Source: Ceratopteris richardii (Eukaryota > Streptophyta > Polypodiopsida > Polypodiales > Pteridaceae). Taken from it: a stretch of DNA of 64,000 bases. Shown here piece by piece: positions 12,626-24,198 of this stretch. The notes beneath the pieces were generated by a model. It saw only the letters and a program-made list of their open reading frames with translations, was not told the DNA's origin and made no database searches. Location of the stretch: assembly GCA_020310875.1 (NCBI GenBank), contig CM035407.1, positions 73,142,721-73,206,720 of the forward strand, given 5' to 3'. The first letter of the stretch is position 1. Each line of letters starts with the position of its first letter. The position numbers and the translations under genes were made by a program.

Positions 12626-13607
12626 ATCTTCCCTCACTGGCAAAGATTTTATTCTTCAAAAATAAAGCTATATATAGTAGCTATAGGCAACCCCCAAGCC
12701 TCATGTTCTAAAATCGTAAGAACACATTTCATATGTGTGATGGGATCCATGCCCAAGTGATTCAAAATGCCATCTAGCTTTGCATTTGATAAACTGATTA
12801 GAGTACAAAGTAGTGAATGAATAATGAGGGTGGATCTAAACACATTCCTGGACAATTCACTATTTTACTAGGTGGGATTTGGGCACAAACATGCAAAATG
12901 GGTGGATTCCAATTACTAGTCCATTTCTAGGTGTGACTGGTGCATGGACTTAGTAATTTAGGTGGGATTTCTATTCCCATCAAGACTTTGAGAACTCTTG
13001 ATTCACTTGAATCTAATTAGGAGAAATAGAAGTCTAGTTGTCCCAAACATTGAACTTGGATGTTTGTACTATGGTTTACTTCTAACCAACATTTACTTGA
13101 TTTTTTTTTGGGGGGAAGTATCTCAACCTCTATGCAATGATGAAGCATGAATGACCTCCATAGGTATCCTTCTTTGAACTCTGCACACCACAAATGCTCT
13201 TTCTCAAAGCATATGCAGAAAACTCTAGTCAGCTTTTCAAACCTATAATAGATACTAAGAGCTTTCCACCGAAACAAATTTCACTTCAAATGGTTGCTCA
13301 TCCACAAGATGAGCTGGTTGAATGCTCACAATTACTAGTCAGACAGAGACCTCACTTCATTCGAGCAAGCTTTTCTTAGAGAGTATACATAAAAAAAATC
13401 TCACAATTGGGTTAACTTAAGAGCACTCTAATAACTACCCAATGACACAAAATTTCTTGCAAATGGATGAAAAGAAAAGTAAAAATAGCCCTTACAAGTT
13501 AGAGCAAAATAGTTCCAATTGATCCTACACACAAAGAAAGATATCAATCACCCAACTTCATTAAAATGAAGGTTTCTCCAAAACTACTCAAAGAATGCTT
13601 CAGACAA

Positions 13608-13968
13608 TTGGTGAGATTAAAATAGACTCCAATAGCTATCCATGTAACAAGAATTACATCACATGGATACATAAGAGGGAAATCAATGCTAACAACTCAA
13701 GGGTAGAGAGTTGCAACATTGCCTACACACACATAGATATGCCTACTCAAGAAAACAAACAAGCTAGAAAGTGGCTAGCTTAAGCAAGGGGACTGCTTAT
13801 TATAACTCCAACACTTAATTCTCTCTCGAAATGAACTAAAAATCCAAGAAGATGGCCAATAAGAAGTCAAGATACATGATCCTTTTATAGTCAGAAGTGT
13901 GCCCTTAAAATCTAGGAACTACCTTTCCAAATCAACCTCATAAATTGGAGGACTTAGTTGAGATGACT
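13608..13968 (-). repeat. E4 left LTR segment
   Basis: Direct-repeat partner of 15375-15735. Shared blocks include AGAGTTGCAACATTGCCT and GAACTACCTTTCCAAATCA. The full LTR may extend left to about 13107, where the counterpart on the right is shortened. Confidence 0.7.
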
Positions 13969-15374
13969 TGAGGTTCCTCTTGCTATGACCATGTACCCTT
14001 TCTTAGGGTTCTCCAGAAAGCATCCACCTTTTTTGAACCTTACTTGATAGCGTCTTTCAACCATTTGCCTTACAGACACCAAGTTCTTTGTAATGGTAGG
14101 TACATGCAAGACATCCTTGAGACATCTTCCTTCCTCCTTGTCATCTAAAGGTACATCTCCAACATGGGAGATCTCATGGGATGTATCATCACCTGTTCCT
14201 ACATGTCCTTTACCTTTGGGAGCATGTAGATTAGTAAACCAAGAAGCATTGCAACTCATATGGTTGCTACAACCACTATCAATATACCAAGTGTTATCTA
14301 CTTTTCTTGAAATACTATTCATGTGCATCATTGAGATATTTTCATTTTTTGAGCTTGTGGAAGCATGATTACCTTGGCCTTGTTATGAAGAACCTTGATT
14401 GAAGCTCCTTTGGTTTCCTCCTTGGTAGCAATCTCTAGCATAGTGGCCAAACTTGCCACATATGTAACATCCTTCGCCATCTTGATTCCTCTTTTGTTTA
14501 TACTTTCCTCCTCTTCCTGTTGTTCTTCCTCTACCTCTTTGTGATGATTTGCCTTGGTCATTTCCTTTATTTCTTGAGTGGCCTTGCCTTCCTCCAAACC
14601 TTCCTTTGACCCTGCCTTGTCCTCATCTTCCTTTGCCCCTTTCATTACATGCATAAAAACTTGTGCATCCTTCCTTTTAGTTGAACCTCCACCTATGTTA
14701 ATCTCTTATGTGACCATGAGAGCAACCAATTTCTCAAAATCAAGAAGATTATCCCTTACATATACTGAAGTGGTAAAGGGTTTCCACTTCTCATCATCCC
14801 TCAAGCCATTTAGCTTCCAATGGATCCCAATGCATCTAGCAAGAGTCCTTGACCTTACGAATGTAGTCATTTATGCTACTCCTTGAGCTTTTCCTAAGGC
14901 TGTTGAGCTCCCCCTTGAGTTGGATCTTCCTTGCTTTGGTACTTGTTGTATAATGCTTCTAAAGTGTCTCCCATACCTTCATGCTTGAATCCAAGTCTTG
15001 GATATGTCCGATCATGCTATTGCTAATGTGATGGGAAAGGATAAAGATAACTCTTTTGTCTCTTTCATTCCATTCCCTAAAGGCTCTTTGCTAGTCATTG
15101 GTTGGATTTTCATCCAACCTAGTTCTTGGTTCACTTCCACTAATCACTCCCCAAAGAACCTTTCCCATAAGGTAGTTGGAGACCCTCAATCTCCATGGTT
15201 GATAGTTCCCCTTGTCTAACTTCTCAGTTTTAGTGTTGAAGTCTCCCACCACTAGTCGTTGCTGCTTGATCTAGCCCTTGGCTAATGCTCCAATGTGTGT
15301 AAAATTCAAATGAGACTCTGAAGTTACCTTACTACAAATCTTTTCTTAGATGGACACCTTGTGCACTTGAAAAT

Positions 15375-15735
15375 TTGAGTAGAATAGCTCCAATAGCTAT
15401 CTAATGCAAGACAAGTTACATCAAATTGATACATAATGAGGGTGAACCAATGCTAACAACTCAGGGGTAGAGAGTTGCAACATTGCCTGCACACACACAT
15501 AGATATGCCTACTAAAAGAAAATAAACAAGCAACCAAGGGGCTTGCTTATTACAATTTGAGCACTTAATGTTCACTCTAAATGAACTAAAAACCCAAGAA
15601 GATGGCCCAGAAGAAGTCAAGATACATGCTCCTTTTATTGTGGGAAGTGTGCCCCTAAAATCTAGGAACTACCTTTCCAAATCAGCCTCATAAATTGGAG
15701 GACTTAGTTGAGATGAATTGGGGAGTGGTTGAGTG
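15375..15735 (-). repeat. E4 right LTR segment
   Basis: Second copy of the 361-base repeat at 13608-13968, in the same orientation and differing by scattered substitutions and small length changes. Confidence 0.7.
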
Positions 15736-16459
15736 AGTTCTCTTGATGGAATCTCATGGATTTTGGCTTCCTTAGATTGCTCTACATGTCCACAATTGAT
15801 TTCCCACAAAGTTTTTAGCTTGAAACTTGACTTTTAACATTTTTCATTCGATTGGAGGAATACTTTTTCATAAAGGGCTTGAACATCCTATGTAAAATAT
15901 AGGAGAAAGTTTGCCATTTACTTTTATCTTGAACAAATCAATTCCAATTGTCTAACTTAGGACATGTTTCTCAAAGATTTTAGCAAAATTGTCTTGGGAA
16001 TATTCAATCTGATGATCAATTCCTAACTTCTCTATTCTAAAATGTACTGAATCCTATAAAGTCATAAGAGTCATGATAGATAACCTAAAGAAAACTCAAA
16101 TGAATAAAGTCAACTTAGACTTATCATACTTTGAAGATTGAAAGGGTTTTTGTACACAAAATATACCTCAGATGTTTAATTTAGTTATCTTGTTCCAACC
16201 GGCTAACCCTGGACTTTTGTGAAAAGAATGAGATACTATATCTGAGTCAAATCCAAAAGATTCCGAAAGTAGAAAGAAAGAACTAAAACTCTCTACAATC
16301 AGTCAAAACTTCTAAGATATGTTAATTTTTTATGAGTCCAATTCTAGATGAATCAAGACTTTAACTACTCAAAGATGTGTTTCAACAATGTATTGAAGCA
16401 TTTTTTATATTTATAAGAGAAATAAAATCGATTTTAAAAAAAGATTCATAGAGTAAATT

Positions 16460-16696
16460 TGTTGGAGTTTGAGGTCTACAAAAGCATGCAAATAGCAAAA
16501 GGAAGAAGAAGAAGCTTGGAGCACAACACACAATACTGAATGTATTACCAATAGAATGTACAAAGATAAGTAGCCCATTAGGGTAATAGGCATATATACA
16601 AGGGGGGGGGGGGGGGGAGAAACCTCCTAAAGAGGGAAAAAAATGCTCCGACCATCCTAGTGTGTTCACACACATCACTACCTAAATATATCAACA
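16460..16696 (-). repeat. E5 3' LTR with poly-G run
   Basis: 237 bases, TGTTGGAGTTTG to ATATATCAACA. It contains 16 consecutive Gs at 16602-16617, where the other family members (20678, 45527) have a short mixed CCGAGGG or CCGGGGG. On the minus strand a purine tract (CAATGGGGATT) precedes it. Confidence 0.9.
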
Positions 16697-17054
16697 AATC
16701 CCCATTGGGAGTGATGCAGTGAACAAGGAGCTAGCACTCATGTACAAGGAAGTGCCAAGATCTATGGAATCAATCCACAAAAGGAAGTAAGCCCAAAGCA
16801 TTGCAAAAAGCTTCAAACTTCTCCCAAGGCAGAGCCTTTGTGAAAAGGCTTGCAATGTTCTCCTGTGTGGTGAAATATGCCAAACTGATCTCTCCAATAG
16901 AGAACCTCTCCCTAACATAATGATAGTGCACTACAATGTGCTTAGTGTGAGCATGCAACACAGGGTTCCTCTCAATTACCAATGCGCTTTGTCTGTCAGT
17001 GAAGATTGTGGTGGTAGAAGACTGACCAACACCTAAATCATCCATAAGGCGTTT

Positions 17055-17265
17055 GTTGTCAGGATCTTGCTCACGCGCATATAGAGATTACGGATGCTGA
17101 AAACACACAAAAAAATAGATGCAACAAGAGACAAGATAGAACGCAGTATTGGGTGCAATCTCCCCCCATGCACTCTGTTTCGACAGTCCACAGAGTGCAT
17201 GTATTTATAGGAATTTTGATTACGTCGAAAATAGTGGTTACATGAGGGCAGCTTCGAAAAGCAAA
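17055..17265 (+). repeat. Left terminal inverted repeat
   Basis: Includes the stem CATGCACTCTG / CAGAGTGCATG (17168-17178 and 17191-17201) and a TATA box reading outward (TATTTATA at 17202-17209, minus sense). Confidence 0.8.
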
Positions 17266-17342
17266 CATGAAACTAAGAACCTTCAACTGCTATATCAAAA
17301 ACATCAAAAACACATTAATACATTAATAATATAACACTTTAA

Positions 17343-17650
17343 CAATGCATTGTTCAATAATATACAACATGCCTCTCAGTTGACAAGCAACTGACCTCAG
17401 TTGATAAAATAAGTTAACACTCTAACAATTACAATGCATTGTTCAGCATATTCCATGTTACATTTCAACAATAACAATGCATTGTTCAACATATTCCATG
17501 TTACTGTTACAATCCAACAATGCATTGGTCAACATATTCCATGTTACAATCCAACAATGCATTGTTCAACATATTCCATAAGCAACAATGCATTGGCCAA
17601 CATATTTCATGTTACAATCCAACAATGCATTGTTCAACATATTCCATAAG
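17343..17650. repeat. Minisatellite with palindromic core
   Basis: Seven units of about 31-45 bases, each centred on AACAATGCATTGTT (a perfect 14-base palindrome in most units), usually followed by CAACATATTCCATG. The array is flanked by a direct repeat containing CAACTGACCTCAGTTGAT (near 17390 and 17680). Confidence 0.85.
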
Positions 17651-18007
17651 TTATAACATGCCCCGCAGTTGAAAAACCAACTGACCTCAGTTGATAAAAT
17701 AATAAACATGGATGGCCAGTCACATGTTTCATCACTGAATTAAAAAAAATGGGCATGTGCCATGTAAATACACATGCATGGAAATGTTCATGGAAATGTT
17801 TTAAATATCCAGAAGGTTTTTAATGTGGTTGTGTTTGATCTAGCAGGTGAAGAAGCATGAGGGCGTGGATAAGCATAAGGGCGTGGATACAAGTGGATGC
17901 GCATAAATAAATAAAATCGAAGACTTCTAGAATAGTTGTAAAAGTAGTGGTTCGCTTTAGAAAGCGACGCCTTTTGTAAATAAAGTAGTTTTTCCTGAAA
18001 GTCACTT

Positions 18008-18217
18008 CTAAAAGTAGCGGTCCTCATGTAACTTCTATTTTCAGGACGTAATAGAAATAAGCCTATAAATACATGCACTCTGAGAGACTCATCCATCAGA
18101 GTGCATGGGGGGAGATTGTACCCAATCTTGTGTTCTGTCTCGTCTCTTGTTGCATCTATTCTTCTGTGTGTTTTCTGTGTTCGTAACCTCTATTTGCGTG
18201 TGAGTAAGATCCTGACA
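18008..18217 (-). repeat. Right terminal inverted repeat
   Basis: Reverse complement of the left arm with about 80-85% identity. TATAAATA at 18064-18071 reads outward, followed by the same 11-base stem (18072-18082 and 18097-18107). Confidence 0.8.
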
Positions 18218-20677
18218 ATAGCGTCTAAGCCACACACACTCAACAATCGTTGTAAAAGCTACCCTATACTCAGCCTCACAATTGGAAGTGGCCATAGTAG
18301 GCTGCTTCTTTCTCAACCAAAATATACATGAGCTACCAAGCATGAAGCAAAAGCCACTAGTGGACACATGAGTGTCATAGCAACCAGCCCTACCAAAGTA
18401 AAAAAAAGCATGCAAATCTGATGGTAGTGATCCCCCTTGGGATAAATTAACCCAAGTAGTCAGGTACCACTCAAGTAGCAAAAGATGCACTTAACCACCT
18501 GCCAATGCTTGACACATGGGCAATGCATATACATGCTCATTTGTGAGACAACAAATTGAATATCTAGCCAAGTAATACATAAGTAAATCAAGCATCTAGC
18601 AACCTACTGATAGAAAACAATATCAAATGCATCTCAAACATCAAGAAGACTCAACCATAAACATCTCTCCATAGGAATGGCAATAGGTTTATAATCTTCA
18701 AAGCCAATACACAACAACAATGTTTCAATATATTGTGTTTAACACAAAGCTATTCCACAATTAACTTGCATAAATTGAATGCCCAAATGATAATGCAAAT
18801 GCACCAAATTATAGACTTTGCTTTTAGAACTGTACCCAACAAAAATACATTTCATTGCTTTATCATCCAATTTTCTACATTGTTTTTCATGCATTAATGC
18901 AGATGCCAAACAACCAAAAACATGATGGTGAGCAGCAAATGGCTTGCGACCATGCCAAGCCTCATATGGAGTGATAGACTATAATGCTTTAGTGGGATAT
19001 CTGTTAAGTATATATGCTGCACACATAATAGCCTCAAGCTAGAAATGTGGTAAAGCCTGACTCTTGACCATACACCTCACCATCTCCATGAGTGACCCGT
19101 TCTTCTTCCATTCAGCAAATCCATTTTTTTGAGATGTATACGGCACTATACATGGATGTTTTATCCCATGTTCAGCCAGGAATGCATTAAAATTGGAAGA
19201 CATATATTCCCCCCCTCGATCAAAATAAAGAGTGCCCATTTTACATGTTGACAAGTTTTCACCCAAAACCACAAACTGTTTGAAGCACATAAATACCTGT
19301 GACTTTGCTTTCAATGGATATACCCATGCATGTCTAGAAAAATCATCGATGAAAGTCATGAAGTAAAGGTAGTTCCCAAAAGAAGGTGTCTGCATAGGAT
19401 CACAGAAATCACTATGAACAAGCTACAATTTTTGAGTAGCATGAACTAAACCATCTTTTGAGAAGGATGAATGCTGCATTTTGCCCAAAATACAGCCTTC
19501 ACATACATGTACATGTTTACCAAGTGCCTCAAGTTTGGGCAAAGAGGAAACCATTTCAGATTTTTGCAGGTGTAGCAAACTAGCAAAATTCAGATGACCA
19601 AAGCGTGCATGCCAAAGCTTTGCATCTAACCTAGCCTGAGAATCATGCTGCACATGCTAAATCATTCATAGATTTTTCACAGTCTATGAGCTTATATAGC
19701 CCACAACATAAAATGCCAGAAGCAATGCTGATGTCGCCATATGACAGATCATGAATTGTACATTTGTCATCAACAAATTTCACAACCAAGGCAATCTTGG
19801 CTAAAACTGAAACTGATAACAGATTTTCTTGATCCCTGGCACAAGTAAAGCATCCGACAATGTAAAAGAACTATCATTACCAGTAGTCAGAATGATCTTA
19901 ACAACTCCCATGATAGGATAAGAGGAGTTATTGTCCATGGAATCTCCTTCATTCATGTGCTCACTCTCCAATTGTTTTCGGAGATAAGAAACAAGAGCCT
20001 CATTCCTTGCTTGGTATAAAGTGGTAAGTGTATCCCAAGGATCTTTAGCTGTTATATTATAGCGAATGTGAGGAATAATGGCACATTTGCAGACAAGGCT
20101 ATCAATGCATGTGCCTGAGCATCTCTGCCATCCAACAAATTTGCTCTACATTAGGTGCAACATGAACCACAACATGAATAGGAACTTGAAGAATATCATC
20201 ATCTTCAACACCGTCTGCATCACCTTCAACAACTGTGCTTGCAAGTGTAATAGGATGTTTTTCAACACCCTGCACAATATTCCACAATCTTTTTGCAACC
20301 AGTACATGACACATCATATAAGACCATAATGGATAATTGGTATCCTCAACAACCAATATACAAAATACATTACTACTTTCAGCCATGGCCAATGACTAAA
20401 ATACCCTGATGTAGAAAAATAATTGTATATGAAAAAGCTGAACAGAACTACACTAAGGAGTTCTGTTAAACCTGTAGTAGACTTTGACGTGCTTATAGTG
20501 GCGAACCAAAAGCTGTATATATCTTTGGCACAAAAAGACCAAATTTCCTACATAAGCACTATGATAGTGTGCTTGGAGGTCAAAAGGAGCTCACATCACG
20601 ATTTTGGCACAGTAGACTATGACCAAGGGGGTGTCGATGAGGCCTTAGATGAAGCAATGACCTACTCTAATACCAAG

Positions 20678-20909
20678 TGTTGGAGTTTGAGTTCTATGGA
20701 AGCATGCGAATAGCACAAGGAAGAAGAAGAAGCTTGGAGCACAACACACAATACTGAATGTATTACCACTAGAATGTACAAAGACAAGTAGCCCATTAGG
20801 GTAATAGGTGTATATACAAGCCGAGGGAGAAAAAACCTCCTAAAGATGGAAAAAATCGCCCTGGTGATCCTAGTGTGTTCACACACATCACTACCTAAAT
20901 ATATAAACA
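20678..20909 (-). repeat. E5 5' LTR
   Basis: 232 bases, TGTTGGAGTTTG to ATATATAAACA, partner of 16460-16696. The minus-strand primer site adjoins its left edge. Confidence 0.9.
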
Positions 20910-22510
20910 AAATTCAAAACATCATCGAACCACAAAATACTAATGTGGTATCCAACATGAGTGTGCCAACTTACTGAGGTTCTATTGATGCATTTTTCAC
21001 CCAAAAAAGTATTTTCTTGAGACTAAGTTTATGCCTATATTCAATCTTTATCACTGGTTACTCGGAATGCAATTCTTGTGCATTGCTTTGAGTGAAATAA
21101 AACGTTCACCTTGGATATGATAGGAACAATGGGAATCATGAAATAGACGACTAGATTATTTCCTTTATGTTCGTATCTTTAGGAACTTATCTCATTTCGT
21201 AAAGATCACTTGCTTAGGTTTCCTTTTGGAGCTAGAAAGATTTTAAATGTAACACAAAGTAAATCTCTAATCATTCCAAAAGGAAGAGTTCTTTCAAAGT
21301 TTCCATGTTTGCTTAAGCAAGCTACATCATTATTAGAGATCCAATCATGGAACCCAATTTCCATCTATTGAGCGTCAAAGTTCAATTGATACTAAGGTTC
21401 AATCTTTGATTTCCATCACTCCTTGGGATGGAATCAACTAAGAACTTACAAAAACTCCATAGTTTTCTTGGCACTTTGCATCCTTAACAACTATTTATTG
21501 AACTTTGAAAGTTCAATTTATGTTAAGTTCCTTGAGACAAAATTAAGTGAAAGCGTTCACTTAAATGTGCTCATGGAATTAAGAAAAATTTTCTTAAGTT
21601 ATCATCCTTCTTGGATGCATGAAAACTTACATAAGTGTAAATTATCATGCTAAACTTGACAATATGATTCTCAAAAGAGATAAACATGCAAGTGCACAAG
21701 CTTGAGTGTATCAAATTCCATTTCAAACAAGAAGAAAGCCTGTGTTGTACATGAAAACATACCTTTGGAAGGCAAAATGCAAAAAAATCATTCATTTCCA
21801 TGCATGAAGTGGAAACAACGATTCATGGATGCAATCAAACACCTTGATTGAATTTTTCAAACGTTTATCCTCATCCAATTCGCTTTCATTTATTGTTGAA
21901 ATCCCACATTAATATTATCAACAATGTAGGACTTAGACTATGCTTCATGATAAGTAAATACAGTCTACATAAAAGCAAAGAGCAAAGCATATATTGAATT
22001 GGAAAATACTTATCTCCAAATCAAGCTATGCCCTTCCATTTTCCAAGGGAAGAGCCATTCTCCATCCTTGATAAATTGCGTTCAAGACTTGTCGGCAGCA
22101 TTGTCAATAGATGTTGAATAGGATCGGTCCTTGTTGCTATCGAAACTCATGATGGTCTAGATTCAAGACCCCTCTCTACACTCATTGAAGATAAAGCACA
22201 CTTATGATCTAATAAAAACCTAGGATTGCTGAAGATGGCAAAAAAAATAGGTATGAAAATCCTAAGATCTCGGGTAGGTATGGATGCAAGCTGGGTAAGA
22301 TTCTAGTTGTCCAACTTTGGGAGCTTAGAGTGTGCTTTTGAAAAGAGTTGCATTGAAAAAATGTTTATAAATTTCCACTAATTAGAAAATAGTCAATAGA
22401 GTGTGGGGCTCTCATCCATAGAGTTGCGGGCTTGATTCCTTTGCCAACGAAACAAGACTTTTATGCTTGCTATATAAGCCGCATGTGAATGTGTACAATG
22501 AAAATGGAAT

Positions 22511-22745
22511 TAACAACCCAAAAGATTGTCTTCATGATCAACCGATGGTCGAGTAGTCTAGGGTGCCATTTTTAGGTACTAGTTGCAGAGGGCACGGGCT
22601 TATAGTTCCAGAGGGCATGGGTAGGATGAATCCAAATTTTAACAACCAACAAGATTGTATTCACTATTTGCTAATTGCCGAGCAGACTAAGGCACCATTT
22701 TTGAGGTACTAGTTCGAGAGAAAATGGTGGGTTCGAACCCAAATT
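22511..22745 (+). repeat. Tandem tRNA-Leu-like segments
   Basis: Two adjacent units of about 130 bases (starting near 22511 and 22641). Each carries a decayed tRNA-Leu-like arm set: GGTCGAGTAGTCTAGGGTGCC near 22547-22567 and GCCGAGCAGACTAAGGCACC near 22677-22696. A long variable-arm-like piece follows, and in unit two a box B GGTTCGAACCC (22730-22740). Unit one's box B is degraded. These are SINE or pseudo-tRNA relics inside D', not functional tRNA genes. Confidence 0.6.
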
Positions 22746-23465
22746 CTTGCATACACGTGAGATAAATCCATTTTGCTTATGGATTGATAAACATACGATC
22801 GGAGACATCATTCATCCACCTATGATCGGATGAGAATTCAAAGACATGACTATGTTGTGGCTTTAGTCAAACTTGAAATTAAGTTCAAAACTTAATGTTT
22901 TAATTGCATTGTATCCAATGTGTTCATCCCTGGGGAAGAGTGGATAACATGGTGTTGCCTTGGTTTCGAGTCCCAATGGTTGTAGTTCTCCACTGGAGTC
23001 TTCACGGTTTATCTTCTTTTCAATTCATCCAAGAAAGTGCTACACAAATAGAAAGGGTATAACAAACTGCCTGAAGATATGTCGTGAGTTGTGCTGTCGT
23101 GCCTGGATGGATAAAAACTACAATGTTATCAATGAAAAGGATGTAGCACAATAAATTAAGTTCTTCTTTTTTAGTAGAACATCATTTTGCAATAATAGAT
23201 GTTGGGCCTTATGATCAGGTTGCAACTTTGACCCCTTTGGGGTAGGCATTCACTAGGAAAGTATTTGGCTTCTTTTTTCTCTGGAAACCCAAAAAGAGAG
23301 GGTGCATGTGGCAAGATGCTTGCACAGAGAAGATGAAGAGGATATTCTATGCTCACGTAGAGAAGATGATGAGAAAGAATTTCCTAAAAAAGTTTTCATG
23401 GAACTTTGAGGAAGGTGATGAGGCACCAAGGCCACCATGGAAACTTGCCTAAGATATGATACCAA

Positions 23466-23956
23466 TGCAATAAACTAGCAATTATGACCACCACATGCTA
23501 GAGAGATGAATCTCTTCCCAACCTTATGCCTGTATATAGAGCTCCTTGAATCACCAGGACCACAAAATTAACTAGAGTTCACAAGTGCATGTGCAATATC
23601 CACCACTCCTTTAGTACCCTCCACTAGAGTCCACTAGTGGTAGGTGTAATCACCACTCGAGTTAAGCCTCACTAGACTCAAGTTCATTCATGTTAACTTG
23701 ATTTAGAAGGCTCTAGAGCTCCTTGGGCAAAATTCTCTCCCCATTCTCCCCATGGGGGTTGAACCCAAAACCTCCTCCTTCACAACCTTGAGACTTAACC
23801 ACTAGGTTAAGTGGATTACTTGTTTAAACATCATCTGAACTTATGCTTAAGTCTAGTCTTGGGATCTTTGGACATACACGAGTGACCAAATGGTGTTTGA
23901 TTTCAGATTTGGTTTAAATTTATCGGACCCTCAAATCATAGACTTACTTTATGACA
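23466..23956 (-). repeat. D' 5' LTR with tRNA-like module
   Basis: 491 bases, reading on the minus strand from TGTCATAAAGTAAG to TTATTGCA. The primer-like TTGGTATCATATC follows at 23465-23453. Minus-strand box A TAACCTAGTGG is at 23799-23809 and box B GGGTTCAACCC at 23756-23766. A TATA-like TATATACA lies near 23532. Confidence 0.85.
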
Positions 23957-24045
23957 CCCAATGTAGCTTATGGAGTAGGGGTCTTGTCGCAATTCATGAA
24001 TAGTCCAAGGGCTCCTCAATTGTTTGTAGAAAGAAGAATGCTTAG
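23957..24045 (+). mobile_element. Copia H fragment: end of RT
   Basis: Short coding relic between the two D elements, with VAYGVGVLSQFMNSPRAPQL, the conserved end of copia reverse transcriptase. It ends in CTTAG (24041-24045), the target duplication of D+. Upstream H sequence is not seen in the window. Confidence 0.8.
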
Positions 24046-24198
24046 TCTAATAAAGTAAGTTTATGATCTAAGGATTCGGTCGGTCCAAACAGATCTGAAA
24101 TCAGACACCGTTTGGTCACCCATGTGTATGACCAAATATCTCGAGTCTAGACTTACTAGGAGTTCATTTGCTCTTATGAACAAGTGATCCACTTAAGG
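24046..24198 (+). repeat. D+ 5' LTR, first third only
   Basis: Matches 33420-33570 from the start of the LTR to GATCCACTTA, then departs abruptly, within about a base of where the tRNA-like module starts in the other copies. Confidence 0.85.

Larger units (their letters stand above)
13107..15870 (-). mobile_element. Copia element E4, internally deleted
   Basis: Minus-strand copia inserted in D': D homology stops near 13106 and resumes near 15870. The interior has gag (about 15250-14330) with a CCHC knuckle (CYICGKFGHYARDCY near 14470-14430) and protease (YIDSGCSNHMSCN near 14285, then [11 protein letters not shown]). Integrase, RT and RNase H are absent, so the protease region runs almost directly into the left repeat. 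Direct repeats at about 13608-13968 and 15375-15735, roughly 85% alike, are taken as parts of its LTRs. It is broken and old. Confidence 0.75.
17055..18217. mobile_element. Long-inverted-repeat DNA element (MULE/MITE-like)
   Basis: A 1.16-kb element inserted in the RNase H region of E5. Its ends are inverted repeats of about 210 bases: left 17055-17265 starts (GT)TGTCAGGATC, and right 18008-18217 ends GATCCTGACA. The flanks AAGGCGTTT (17046-17054) and ATAGCGTCT (18218-18226) agree at 6 of 9 positions, a decayed 9-base target duplication like that of Mutator-type elements. No transposase is present, so it would be non-autonomous. Each arm has an outward-facing TATA box and an 11-base stem-loop. 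The centre is a tandem repeat with a palindromic core. Alternative: an unclassified foldback element. Confidence is high for the structure and moderate for the superfamily. Confidence 0.75.
16460..20909 (-). mobile_element. Copia element E5, deleted, with nested DNA element
   Basis: Minus-strand copia with short LTRs of about 235 bases and a perfect 5-base target duplication AAATT (16455-16459 and 20910-20914) in the D' interior. Reading leftward: 5' LTR 20678-20909; primer site TGGTATTAGAGTA (20665-20677); gag (about 20390-19950); protease (about 19950-19660); pre-integrase LWHARFGHLNFASL (near 19610); integrase (FIDDFSRHAWVYPLKAK, about 19395-18800); then mostly RNase H (about 18490-18227 and 17045-16700). 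Most of RT is gone. The RNase H is split by the inverted-repeat element at 17055-18217. It is broken with many interruptions. LTRs differ at about 9% of positions by eye. Confidence 0.9.
12161..23956 (-). mobile_element. Non-coding LTR element D' (LARD-like), nested
   Basis: A minus-strand LTR element without recognisable protein. The outline is: 3' LTR 12161-12625; purine tract just right of it (minus GTGAGGGAAGA, about 12626-12636); internal pieces 12637-13106, 15870-16454 and 20915-23452; primer-like TTGGTATCATATC (minus) at 23453-23465; 5' LTR 23466-23956. E4 occupies about 13107-15870 and E5 occupies 16460-20909. The internal pieces match, in reverse and in order, the D+ element at about 28.6-33.4 kb (for example 16040-16400 against 32330-32720, and 21290-21480 against 30200-30420). 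The outer flanks (AGGCT left, CCCAA right) do not match as a target duplication. The two ends may therefore come from different copies joined by recombination or deletion. Old: the LTRs are roughly 80% alike. Confidence 0.7.

Noticed and set aside
17343-17650. Regular repeats resembling a CRISPR array
   Set aside because: The spacers are themselves repeated and unequal, the window is plant nuclear DNA, and the array sits inside an inverted-repeat transposon. It is a minisatellite.
22545-22745. Functional tRNA-Leu genes
   Set aside because: Arms do not pair well, one box B is degraded, and the units lie within an old repetitive element in tandem.
23253-23465. Serine-rich minus-strand frame after the D' primer site, as a gag
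   Set aside because: Only 70 codons, low complexity, no gag motif, and no preserved frame was noticed in D+.
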